64,000 nt of DNA, taken from positions 17,630,981 through 17,694,980 of the forward strand of contig NC_049994.1 of NCBI RefSeq assembly GCF_000003815.2, written 5' to 3'. The stretch is from Branchiostoma floridae (lineage: Eukaryota; Chordata; Leptocardii; Amphioxiformes; Branchiostomatidae). A program made the position numbers and the translations under genes. The notes under the pieces are model-generated. The model ran no database searches, was not told the DNA's origin, and saw only the letters and a program-made list of their open reading frames with translations. Below, one piece after another: positions 52,942-64,000 of the stretch (within the stretch, counting starts at the first letter, position 1; every line of letters starts with the position of its first letter).

Positions 52942-55900
52942 ATGTTACAGGCGGAGTCTTACCTATTCTACCGGAAGACGTCTCGATGTCGCCGCGCCCT
53001 GGTCACCTCCTTGGTCCTGTGTCTTCTTCTCGGATGCTGCTTGCTAGGTATGAGGGTAAAGTGCTGATTTCTTCGGGATAATCAATTAATTGAATTATAG
53101 TTTATCCGTTAGTGAAGCTTTAAACTGCTACATAACAAAGTTCAGCTAACGTAAAGAAAACTCAACCTAAAGAAACTATTCATGAATTTCAACTTCAATT
53201 TATTGACTGCTTTTTATTAGGTATCAGGACAAAAATGCTGTTTTTTCTGACTAATCGATGAATTAAATCAATGATTTATCTGTTGGTGCAATTTATATCG
53301 ATGGTTCTAGCTGCTGTAACAAAGCACATACACAATAAAGGAGCATTTTTCAGTGGCTACTGTAAGCTCCTCACAATTCAGCCCCTGGCTGCGAAGAGAC
53401 CGTAGCCGGCCCACCCAATAACCAATCATAACCAAGAACCGCTTGTCACCTTACTCAGAACAATACTTCATACGAGGTAGTTCTTTGCACACAACAAAAG
53501 ACTTACTACCTCGAAGATGTTTCGGTGACCGTCTGTTACCTTTCTCTTGTCAATACTGACAGGTTCTATTTCATCCGAGGTAGTGAGCTTTCAAATCGGA
53601 ATTCTAAAACCACTGTGGCTTTGGGTAAATTTAACGAAGGTTATTGAAGTTCCAAAGTCGTGTCGCAGTTTTACAAGTGTACTTTTGGACTGATTCGTCA
53701 GTGTTCGATCCAGTCCGTGACCGGTCATCGATTCTATCTGACTTTCCCCGCCATTTTCATGTCCTTCAACAAAGAAGCTGATATGTTAGTTTGCGATCAA
53801 TTTAGACTGCAGATTTTTTCAAAATTCCTGAATAATTTGTTGATCGAAAAATCCCCGTCACACATTCAGGACCTTTCCCCGACCTTGTCCTGATCACTAC
53901 CCAACCAAGGTTGGCGGTGGGTTGAGCTATTAAGCAAACTGACCAGTTTTATGCCACGTCTTTGCCCTTTGAGACCACCATATTACAACCATGACAGGGT
54001 CTACCGAAAGTGCGAAAAGGAACGAAGCATGAAGCAAACTAAAATAAAATCAATGAGAATATAAGGAACCGGTACTGCGGGCGTTAGAAGCCTATGAAAC
54101 GTGTTTTATTTTACTCAGAATTTGGCAATATCAAATTTTTACGGGGCTGTTTTAGGCTGTTGTGTTTGTGTGGCTAAATTATTCTCTGAAGATCAGCGAA
54201 ATACAAGGAAACAGAACTGAGATAAGAAAGTAAGGACAAAATTCAGTTACTGGTGGGTGATGGATAAATATCGATTAATATACATTTTCAGTATGAGGCA
54301 AGATTGTAGCGTTGTTGTTGTATTTGGGTGGCTTCTGTTCTCCCAAGATCAAAGATGGGAGGGCCGCATGCAAATGACCTGCGATTGTTTACGTCTAATA
54401 GAAGTCCGGTCAGGAAGGATATGCTAATAAACTGCTGCCCCACGAGCATGACAGCTCCCTTCAACAGGGCCCACAACATGGTTTTCTGGAGACTGGAGAC
54501 ATATCTTCTTGCTCGTTCACGACAAAAGAAAAGCTGTGAAAGGATAGACATGTATACATTGTACCAAGGAGTTTTCTTCACGTTGTACCATGAATATTAA
54601 TCATTTTGCGGGAAGAAATGGCCAACGTGAGGAATTTGTGCAAAGGATATTGGGAAACTACGGAGAGATCTGGCGGGCGACTCACGTCTATCTCCCGTGC
54701 GGGTTCGGCAGAAAAATTCTTTGGAACCAGGCCTCGAATAGAAATCAACGCGGTGTCCCGATTGCCCGGGGCCACTTATGATTTAGGTCGGGACCACTAG
54801 AAAACGACTTTGTGACATTTTTGGGACCGTAGAAAAATAACCTACACCAGAATGTCAACCCGTCAAACGTTTTTCTAGCGCGCTACTCAGCGGCTTTCAA
54901 CACCCCCCCCCCTCCCCCCAATTTGATCTGTGACAGCCCGCGTGGGAACCCGGGACGCACTGATTCGTGACTCCGCCCATCGCCTTTGATTAGTATTTAG
55001 CTATTTCCACGCGTGCACTTTCCCACCGGTTCGCCGTTGAACCATTGGAGCTCTAGGAATTTCGTGGAACAAGTCACAAAATACAAAAATAAAGTCCGTT
55101 TCAAATGCATTTGCCGATCACAGTACCGTTACCTTATATTCCCATCGATTTTATTTCACTTTGCTTCATACTTCGTTCCTTTTCGTTCCTTTTCGCACTT
55201 TCGGTACTTTCCTTTTCGTTCCTTTTCGTTCATATCCAATCCTTTCGTTCCTTTTCGTTCCTTTTCGCACTTTCGGTACTTTCCTTTTCGTTCCTTTTCG
55301 TTCCTTTTCGCACTTTCGGTACTTTCCTTTTCGTTCCTTTTCGTTCCTTTTCGTTCCTTTTCGTTCCTTTTCGCTCCTTTTCGTTCCTTTTCGTTCCTTT
55401 TCGCTCCTTTTCGTTCCTTTTCGTTCCTTTTCGTTCCTTTTCGCTCCTTTTCGTTCCTTTTCGCACTTTCGGTACACCGCCATGACACAACCAGTATATG
55501 ACATATTAGTTTGATATCATCAATCTACGTGTGTAAGGGTGTCGGAAAAACACACGGAACAGCTTGTAACATGCCTTTAACCTTATCAAAATGGCAATGG
55601 TGACTTTATTTGCTTTTCCGACATGCATTCATTTGCCATATTCGTGGAAAAGGTTTTGGAAATAGTAAGCTTAAGGGTCGATCACGTTCGTCGTACTATT
55701 GCAAACTGCACTCTTGGAAAAGTTTTGAGCTAACGTGTTAGACCTTACAATCGAAAAGAAACTGACAATCGGAGAAATTGCACTGCATATTGTAAATGAG
55801 CTTTTCTACTGTATACGACTTAATTCCAACCTAGCTATTCGGCGATTGTGTGCAAGTACGAAGAGCTTGTATGCTTGCATTAGTGTCAGAAAAAAACACA

Positions 55901-58900
55901 CACTTGGTCAGGCTAGTTTTGGGTGAACGACCTTATAATTGGAAACAGAACTGATAATAGCGGAAATTAGACTTATAAGATACATTAGGACTTTTAATAA
56001 CGTTAACTGTATCTCTGTCATATATGTTGTCTGACCCTTGCCTCTTCCCTCATGACCTCAATGAAAAGTGGCCTGCAGGCCGATTTGAGCTTTCATGCAT
56101 AAACAGAGGTTCAAACAAACAAACAAACAAACAAAATTGCTCTTTTAAATGAGCTTTTCTACTGCATTTGCGAATTGCAGGAGGGTTCCTGAACAGGTGC
56201 CGCGGCGGCTATGTGGATTTTGGGAGCATGATGGGATACTGGCCAGCCCACGTGACCAGTCGGCTCATCATGGCTGTACCCACGGGACTGGCGGTGGTGA
56301 GTACTAGGGTTCGGGAGGGGGGTGGGGGGGTGGGGGTGTAGTCTCTACCAGGCTCTTCGGATCGCTGGTCTAATAGTAGATATTGGACAGATAGGCAATA
56401 GTACGCTTGGGGAGTCGGCCGCCCATAGGAGTCAGTACATATGCGACCCAAGGACAATTAATGCAAATGTTTTCAAGATAAAAGTTGATAGCACCCGCAC
56501 TACTTTCTAACAATCTGGCCCAAATACCTGTCAAGTCATCAGGAACACAGATTGTCAGTTCGAAGCACCACCAGCAAGATTGTAGCAATCCGCCGCACTT
56601 ATACTGCTCAGAATAAACCCGGAGTCAGCTCATCTATTGGTACAATTCTTGCTCAATACAATGAAGATTGAGACAACACAACACAACACATGGTGGCAGC
56701 GGTGGGATAGAATACGTGAGGGGGGGCTAAAGGGGTATACAGGGGGTATATATAGGCAGGATTTATAAAATGATTTAGCCTATAGGACTACTGGTGGTAA
56801 AAAAGGACTTCTCTTTGAGAGATTTAGAGAAAACGAGAGAAAGGCCAAAGGATCAATACAATTCCACTTTGCACAGATGAAGCACGGTCTTTTATCATCG
56901 TTTTTGGCAACGCCTCGAGAGCGGTGACATTTTTCTTCATTTTTTTTTCTCTTCCAGTGGCTGGCCTCCCAGAACGTCCGTGCCGGGCTCGTGGCGTTCC
57001 TGATGACGTGGTTGGGCCTGTACGTGGGGTGGGGCACCTACATGTCGCTAGGGGAGGATACGGCAGGGTACAACAGGTGGGTTTAAGGTTCACAGTCAAG
57101 TTCACAAGACACTCTGTCTAGATATTAGAGCATTTTATCTTTCTTCTCTCGTCACATGGCCAACTTCCCCCTGACTCCCGACAGGAGTGCCCCTCGCCTC
57201 TCTGGATCTCCCCTTCAGACTGCTCTCTGACCCCATCTGGGTCATACAATTTCACATACTAGCTGGGCGGTTTCCACTCAACACACAACAGTGGGGTGCA
57301 CTCTTTATTTACTTATCTTTGATTATTTATGATTGTCATTACGACATGTGACAACCCCTGCATGGTATACATAGGAAATAAATTAAACAATGTCTAGATG
57401 CTATAAATCCCTCCAATGATTGTAAAAGACCATTTTCATCCCGTACTATATGATTGTATCCTTGTATGGAGTAGATTAGTCTTATAGACATGTAGTTATA
57501 TATTAGTAGATACCATGCTTTGTACCTTGTACAATTGCGCATCAAAGTTACTCTTGATGTACTCTATTATTATCACCTAAGAAGTTAAAGAAATCGGATG
57601 GGGACCTAAATCCCGTAGCTCCTTGCATGTATTTTTAAGCACCGGTACTAACACAATAACCGAAAAGAGAAGGACGTGAGGACCGGGTGTGTTTGATTCG
57701 AAACACGTGCCATGGCGAGACCGCCGTACAACTGCATTAATTTGATAGCTCATAGGTACTTATCCAGTTATGCGGTTGCCTTGTACTCATCTTAGATACA
57801 TATACAGGTATATAGTTGCTTTGTATTCGTTTCTATTTTCCAGCCGTTCCGGTGTGTTTGACTGGGCTCTAGGGCGTCAAATGCAGAACTGGTCTTATCC
57901 CCGAAGGTGAGTGGCTTTTATCCAATCCAATCACGCTGTTCACAAGCTCACTTTTTTCTTTTGTCCCTTTCTTCGTAACTCACCATCAGAGAGTCCTTTG
58001 AAAATGTCACATTTCGATATTTAAGATTTTTTCCGCAGTGCAGTGTTTCGAAGTGCACCGAATATGAACTTCAAAGAACTTTCAAAACGTCGTTGTACCT
58101 TAGACATCCAGAAAATATGCTATTTCAAATAGCAGTTACACAATGAACTGGATATGATTTGAAAACAGTCAGACGTTTTAAATAGCAGCCACCATCTTTC
58201 GTCAAAGAACATTGTACCAGCCAGATTTTATCTTAGATGATTACGTAGATATGGTAGCCTGACTAAAATCGTGCCCCTAGCGGCCAGCCTTACAATCGCC
58301 GCCGCCCTAGGTTATTAACCCCAGCCAGCGAGAGATTGTGAAAACACAGGCTAGTAGATATGGTAGATAGCAAAAACAACAAGCAAACAAAAAGCCTTCC
58401 GGTCTACTTTGCAGAGTCGTAAGGGACTATGCCGGCATGTCTCTGCGCGGATTGATATGGACCACGCCGCAGGGATACGTCCTGTATCACCTCGGGTTGG
58501 GCTGGTGTCCTTCCCTCAGCGGTAAGCAGTGCACCCCCTTCTGTCTCCTCCCATGTACACATACACTCCTGTATTTTTAAAGAGACTTAATTATAAATCT
58601 GAATGAAGTGAACATAGCTTTGTTATGTACACAACTTTTTTCTGCTATACAAATGCCTTGACAGTCTTCTCTGCTACTTAACCGATCTGCCTGATCAAGG
58701 AGGTTATACAGGGAGGTTATATAGGGGAGCCTTCCCCTATATAACCTCTTTGGCCTGATGAAAGAAACTATTTTAAATACAGATACGAGTCAGAATGTGT
58801 TAACATGTCATGAATATCGTAGTTTACGTATTCACACATTCAATTCTGATAGGTTTAACTCCAATGTTTAGCCAAGGAGGTTTTACAAGTTGGTTTAACA

Positions 58901-59752
58901 TACACAAAGTATAATTGAAACTTCCAGGTTTAACCATCAAACATGGCGGACAATACCGGCGTTACAGACACTTGTGTGCAAGCACTCTATTTGTGTGACC
59001 TAACCCACCAGTTGTCTCACCTTACAGGAGCTCTGATGGGATTGGTCTACTTTGCCGGTAACCATGGCGACACGCCACTCTGTAAGAACACCGCCTGCTC
59101 CGAGTATCTGTGGGGAATCTGGGTGTGGCTCGTCCTCCTGACGTCATCACTCTACGGCGCCGTCACCAGAGCGAGGGCGAGTTACCCGGATGTGCACCCA
59201 GAATCCTCCGGGGTGCCCCAGAGTTCGAAACTGGATTCGACCTTCTCGAAGGTTGTCTTTGAACTTTTCCACTTCGTCTTCGGTTTGATCCTCGCTTGCT
59301 CGATCTGCTTCTATGCTCTGGTGGAGCAGGAAGACTTGAAAAATAAGGGACAGTCGTTTTTCGGGCTGTTCGCGGCGTTTAGTTTCCTTGTAGCCACGCA
59401 GTTCCTGCATTTGGGCATGGTGAAAAAGAAGAGAGAGCGAGCAGCTCACGTTCACGGCCAGGCGCCGGTAGAAGACGCCGAGTACACGACTCTACTGCTC
59501 AGTCCCTCGCCTCCTCTCACAAACGAAGTCGTCACGCCACACCCCACCTCCAGAAAAATCTACGAGTTCTTCGAGATAAATGTAGAACTGAACGTTTTTA
59601 GATGGCTTCATTTCCTTCTGGGAGTTCTGTCCGTTCTGGGCACGATCGCAACGTTAATTCTGATGATAGCGAACCTCGTATGGAACATTCACGCTCCACG
59701 GTTCTCGGAAAACGCGCCCGACATTTGCAACTGTACCTTTTCTGGTACCTGA
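52942..59752 (+). CDS. Unrecognised polytopic membrane protein, six exons
   Basis: Exons 52942-53047, 56181-56296, 56958-57076, 57844-57906, 58415-58521, 59028-59752; phases 1, 0, 2, 2, 1; 411 aa. Start MLQAESYLFYRKTSRCRR, then a membrane segment (ALVTSLVLCLLLGCCLLG). Exon 2 has GGYVDFGSMMGYWPAHVTSR, exon 3 AGLVAFLMTWLGLYVGWGTY, exon 5 MSLRGLIWTTPQGYVLYHLG, and exon 6 at least four more helices (YLWGIWVWLVLLTSSLYGAV, FHFVFGLILACSICFYALV, FFGLFAAFSFLVATQFLHL, FLLGVLSVLGTIATLILMI). About eight to nine helices. The Gly/Trp/Tyr-rich pattern in exons 2-5 looks conserved and functional, but I cannot name a family. ORFs starting at 58943 are the terminal exon read into its intron. A possible AATAAA lies at 60496. 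Confidence 0.75.
53360..53425 (+). repeat. SINE tail fragment
   Basis: gtaagctcctcacaattcag, cccctggctgcgaagag and cggcccacccaataac match 33589-33655. Confidence 0.6.
55176..55475. repeat. 10-bp minisatellite TTCGTTCCTT with TTCGCACTTTCGGTAC interruptions
   Basis: Some 25 units of ttttcgttcc, with higher-order blocks ending gcactttcggtactttcc. All six frames stay open because of the repeat (Lys/Arg/Glu-rich or Phe/Ser-rich); none is a gene. In intron 1 of the unknown membrane gene. Confidence 0.95.
56338..56430. mobile_element. Half of a TAGCCTCTACCAGG-family MITE
   Basis: gtctctaccaggctcttcgg, atcgctggtctaatagtaga, then ggggagtcggccgcc, as in the left arm of 8348-8566. Confidence 0.6.
56440..56715 (+). 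mobile_element. Possible LTR-retrotransposon LTR end and primer-binding site
   Basis: An LTR-like stretch (gctcagaataaacccgg as a poly(A)-signal region) ends ...acaacacaaca and is followed by tggtggcagcggtgggat, a sequence commonly found just inside the 5' LTR of gypsy-type elements. No gag/pol follows. Inferred. Confidence 0.4.
58673..58755. repeat. Small direct/inverted repeat in intron 5
   Basis: ggaggttatacaggg, ggaggttatatagggg and ccctatataacctc form a short hairpin. Confidence 0.6.
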
Positions 59753-60784
59753 AGCTGTTTCGAGATGTAAAGACTTAACGATAGTTAACCTTCATCAATG
59801 GCGTAGCCTATATCCGTTTGTTACCCAGATGTATTATAGCTCCCGAGTCCTGTAAGCAAGGAACTTAATAGGCTTATATCCATTGTCTTGTTGAACTGCA
59901 AAGTTTTCAAAATATTGCAGTTTGAAACGACCGTCGGTCGACTTGATATCCCTAAATGATCTGTTTTAAAACAAAGCGGATAGAGGTGATAAAGCGTTAC
60001 CAAGTGAAGAAACAATTATAGTAAATTCACATTTTTCATTGTTTTTGTACTGACGATCATGTGTAGTCAATGTTCTGTAACTATATCGAAAATAATGTAC
60101 TACAAATGGTTCTTTTAAAAGAGAAAAAAAAAACTATAACAGGGTAAAGTTTGATTTGTATATACGTTAACTTAGTATCGTTAGTTTGGCCATTTAATTT
60201 TGGTTAGCCTAGACAAGTGTATCATCATATATATTTTTCATTTGTTTGCATTACTATCTTCAAGCCAACATTGGTAAAATCTGAATATAGCCCCTCGAGG
60301 AATGAACACTATTGTATGATAGCTAACGGGCTGAATGAAGTATCCAAGTATCCAATACTACACGTACAGTATATAAAGAACCACCCAGCAAACGCTTAGC
60401 CGGATGTCTATGTTCGATTTTGATATTGACCTTCCAGAACAGGTATGATAATGACAGACAAGTATGGATGACCTTGAAAAACTGATGAAATGTGCAATAA
60501 AAGCAACCCGGTATTGTCATTCGCTTATTGTTCTATTATTTTGTCGTTCCTAATTAGTTTGGGTACGGGAGTATGGGAGTATGGGAGCCCCTTGATACTC
60601 AGTTGTTCCCTACAGTTTGCTATTTTTTTTAATCGAAACATTTGTTTACGTTTACCTTTTACTATGCTATAATCCTACTATGATTATAAGTTATGGATGT
60701 GCAATTTAGTAAATGTTCAGTCATACATGAATGCTTCGTCCAAAACGGTACTTCAGGTAAGAAAAAAACAAACAAAGGAAGCTA

Positions 60785-61015
60785 CGCTAGTTCACTCTTG
60801 TCCGAGGGGTAACTTATATCCGTTGTTTTAAAGACAAGGCATTTAGGAAATCAAGTCGACGAAAGGCGGTTTCAGCCTGCAATATTTTCTATTTTTGCAT
60901 ACTAGTGAAAATGTTCAAACAAAAAAACTACCGCCCGCCCACTGGATATCCCCCAATACCCTGTTTTCAGAAACAACGGGTATAGGTGACCCACGGATAA
61001 AGGTGCACTAACGTT
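60785..61015. mobile_element. Fold-back MITE, ATCCGTTGTT family
   Basis: Left gaggggtaacttatatccgt-tgtttt, right aaacaacgggtataggtgac-ccacgg; between them gtcgacgaaaggcggtttc and the tgcaatatttt tract. Same plan as 48860-49042. Confidence 0.75.
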
Positions 61016-61777
61016 ACACACAAGCACCGAGCACCACTTAGAAGATTGGACGCTAGAGGGATTGTCTGGTAACTGACAGCTACTCATGTTTTTTTTTTTT
61101 CTCATGTTTCTAGAAATTGAATTCTTTGCTTGTGGCCCATATACGGGACATGTGGGGAGTATATTATGACTGACATCTACTAGTAGATGCTCTTATCGAC
61201 AAATATGATGGGATTCTGACGTGTTAACAATGAAGACCCCTTTGCTTGTGCCTCCAAAATCCCTCCACTGCAAATGACGAGGAAACTGACTGGCCTTAGC
61301 GTACCAACCAGTTGCTCACGACATTAATCTGTGCAGGAGATACTCCATGATAGGTGCGTGGGCATTAAAACTAGGACAGATGGTGAATTAAAGAAGTCTG
61401 CCCAGCGAACCACAGACAATGTATAGAGACGAAGTTGGGCGACTCCACTTTAACCATTCCCATGGGAGGAGCAGCTTAACACAAATGACAATCCTAAATT
61501 CATAAACATATTTCCTTTGTTTTGCTATATCACTTCTAAGATATCACTTCAGATTTATGAAGTTTTCATCAAACTCGTAGATTTATTGAAAAATTTTGTG
61601 ACAGTTAAGATGTTGACCATTGTATCTAGAGTTTAGAGAGAACAATGGTCAGTACCTTGATATGTTTATTCAATATTTTTGGTCATCTACACATATCATC
61701 TCTCGGCACGGACGTTGAAGTTGTGCCGCTCACGTCGGTTAGAATCTTCAGAGAAGACGACTCTACTTTAACCGTAA

Positions 61778-62173
61778 GTATAAAATGTATGATTCTGTAT
61801 CAATATAGCCGGTATAACCGCCCTTGGGCGTAACACACCGGCTTCTGTATCTGTATCTATATAGCCGGTATAACCGCCCTTGGGCGTAACACACCGGTTT
61901 CTGTATCGGTATCTATATAGCCGGTATAACCGCCCTTCGGCGTAACACACAAGCTTCGCAGGCACGCGGCGCGGCAGCAGCTGAACGACCCGTCATACCT
62001 AACTTTTGCACATCTATCTGCAAGCGTTCTTTGAAACTATCCAGAGAAGATGCCCCTACTGTGCTTGGTGATAACAAATTCCACTCTACGATAGTTCTGG
62101 AAAAATACGAATTTTTGAACACATCAATCCTAGGTTGGTAACTCTGGTACTGGTATGATTCCTTGTCCTTCAC
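61778..62173 (-). mobile_element. LINE 3' end: ORF2 C-terminus plus three-fold 3' terminal repeat
   Basis: On the minus strand, RIDVFKNSYFSRTIVEWNLL then SPSTVGASSLDSFKERLQ is the conserved end of a CR1/L2-type ORF2. Downstream, the unit gtgttacgcccaagggcgg-ttataccggctatat-agatacagatac occurs three times (61800-61950, ~56-58-bp step), a 3' end typical of this LINE group. Confidence 0.8.
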
Positions 62174-64000
62174 GTCTTGATCGAGGCAGTTTTTTTCACC
62201 ACGTTATATATAGAACTGAAGATCACTATAAGATATTGGTGTTGACGTGTATAACATTTTATTCCAAACCATCAGCAATATAAAATCGTTTGTTACACTG
62301 AATGCAACGCTACTTTATACATTTGTTTTCTCTTTATGAACGATGCACATCCATGGTCTATACTGTTTATTATGAGTACAAAATGTAGATGTATTTGAGC
62401 TTGCGAAGTGCCACATATAAACGCCTATGCCGCAATTCTAAAATAGTTACCAACGACTTACTCAACAAGGTATTGTTGCATTAGATAGATGTTACTGTCG
62501 ACTTAGATTTTCCTGCAAAGGAAGACTAAGAGAGTCATGAAACATGTAGCATTGTCAACATTGTCTTCTCTTCCTTCACATAAGAACAACATATCAGGCC
62601 ATAAGGCCATGTCGCCTTGATTACTAAAAGTATATGGACGACATCCGCGCGCTCAACATTTTTCGGCTGTTATCAAAGAAAACTTTTTTCGACCATACTG
62701 CTAATCATACAAAGTAGCTGCAAAATGAACAACCAAGAATTGCAGAACACCTTACCTTAGACCTTAGATCCTCCAGCAACACTGTTGCATTGGTCAACTC
62801 GGTGAGCGTACTTGCTCCATAGGGTGCGGTTTTGAGCAGCTATTGCCATGATTTCCGTGTTGTTCAGTCCTGATTCCCTTCCGTCATTCAAGATGGTTCG
62901 TCTTAGTAGAACAAATAGCAGACAAATGCTCCTAATTTAGTAGAATGGAAAAGTCAGCCCAAAGTGACAAAGAAGCAGGTGTGAAGGAACGAAAATCTGT
63001 TTTTCGGTATATCATAATCTGTGTGTTTTAAAAGTAACTTGTTCAACCGTAATGACCATGCACGTAGATCTCATAATGAAGTCAAATGTTATGTCAAAGT
63101 TTTTTAATCGCACGCTCGGACAATTTTTTTTTGCTTCCCTGAGGATGTCATCCCTATACAATCAAATCAAAATGGCCTAACGTGAAGAAAAAACTCCCGA
63201 TCTTAAAGGCAACCTAGGCAATATTAGATCGTTGAAAGTGGAAATATTTTGAATAATATATTGTATAATATTGACATCTAATGCACTATTTTAGCACATT
63301 TATATATTACATCATTATTTCATAAATTGAGCCGTTAAAAACGGCGCAGAAACAAGTCACACTAGGATTCCTGATCAAGTCCTTATTTTGGGGATTCAAA
63401 TAATAAGGAATATCCTCGTGCAACTTGTCTCTGGGCTGTTTGTGACCGCTCAAAGTATGAAATGATGATTGAAATGTGAGAATACAGTGCAGTATATGCC
63501 AATATCATACAGATTGCCTTATCTAGAATATTTCCAATTCTAACGCTGTCATATTGCTTAGGATGCCTGCAGCTGATTGTCTGGTGTCAGAAGATTACTC
63601 CTGGGCTGCTTCATCTACATAGAGAGTGATTGATTTTGTCTGTTAATGACGTCACATCTGTTCCATTTTTTTCAGAGGGTGGTTGAGACCATACAGTAGA
63701 CATAGTCATATAAGATTCAGGATAGGAAATGAATTGCGGTCGTGGTTGATTTAAAATACTGAACAAAGTAATTGGAGGAACGTATTAACTTTGGAAAGAA
63801 GCCGCCGAATCGGGGCAAAGAGTTCGGCTGTCGGGTGTGACAGGCAGATACCACGTCACAACAATTATCAAACTACTCAGACGGTTTGCCCGAAAAAGGG
63901 AAAAGCTTTAATTCCGCAATAACGTTTGCGAAGAAAAACGCAGCTCTATTTACATGTAAAACAACTATAACCAACTTCATAAACTACTTGGCGGAGAAAG

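Larger units (their letters stand above)
59753..64000. other. Terminal intergenic region, no gene seen
   Basis: Holds two copies of the ATCCGTTGTT fold-back MITE (about 59790-60005 and 60785-61015) and the LINE end at 61778-62173. Past 62200 I see only AT-rich unique sequence with short frames. Confidence 0.55.

Noticed and set aside
55013-55514. Seven overlapping frames of 86-162 codons
   Set aside because: All arise from the 10-bp TTCGTTCCTT repeat.
58943-59027. Upstream extension of the last exon of the unknown membrane gene (MADNTGVTDTC...)
   Set aside because: A good acceptor (ccttacag) at 59027 fits the phase of exon 5; the extension is intron, although an alternative internal start cannot be fully excluded.

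Overview
This is a eukaryotic, intron-rich genomic window. Coding exons are short, GC-AG/GT-AG bounded and embedded in AT-rich introns, and the non-coding DNA is packed with small fold-back transposons (MITEs), tRNA-derived SINEs, LINE 3' ends and microsatellites. A TMEM236-family gene, the repeat style and the gene structures point to an invertebrate deuterostome, most probably a cephalochordate (amphioxus). That organism call is an inference from gene content and repeat character, not from a search. There is one assembly gap (N run, 1076-1453). All exon models below were built by reading splice sites by eye, and phases and lengths were checked to close in frame.

Layout. (1) 1-7065: repeats only, as far as I can see: a palindromic MITE, large microsatellites, the gap, dispersed direct repeats, a ~150-bp tandem array and another MITE. 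(2) 7066-17330, minus strand: an acyl-ACP-thioesterase-like (double hotdog) locus. Two upstream exons (17177-17330 and 16348-16434) encode the start of the first hotdog domain. They are followed by five tandem copies of a ~245-281-codon terminal exon, all entered in the same phase at the same protein position. No private upstream exon is visible for copies 2-5, and a TTTATT (minus-strand AATAAA) follows the four nearest copies. The arrangement suggests a locus with alternative terminal exons. The most distal copy has been split by a new ~1-kb intron. (3) 17331-17712: a short head-to-head intergenic region, probably a bidirectional promoter. (4) 19620-29739, plus strand: a complete 14-exon PLP-dependent class I/II aminotransferase (436 aa). 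Three of its exons have broken partial copies in neighbouring introns. (5) 32548-37089, minus strand: a four-exon polytopic membrane protein (335 aa) that looks like a divergent TMEM236 paralogue. (6) 40677-49448, minus strand: a TMEM236-like gene with four coding exons (419 aa). Genes 5 and 6 share exon number and intron phases (2,0,0). (7) 52942-59752, plus strand: a six-exon, 411-aa polytopic membrane protein that I do not recognise. (8) 59753-64000: no gene seen; MITEs and a LINE 3' end with a three-fold terminal repeat.

Functionally the window holds two cytosolic enzymes (thioesterase and aminotransferase) and three multi-pass membrane proteins. I see no evidence that they form one pathway. 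The most interesting features are the thioesterase terminal-exon array, the new intron in its last copy, the recurring duplications that span exon-intron borders, the phase-matched TMEM236 pair, and the unknown membrane gene.
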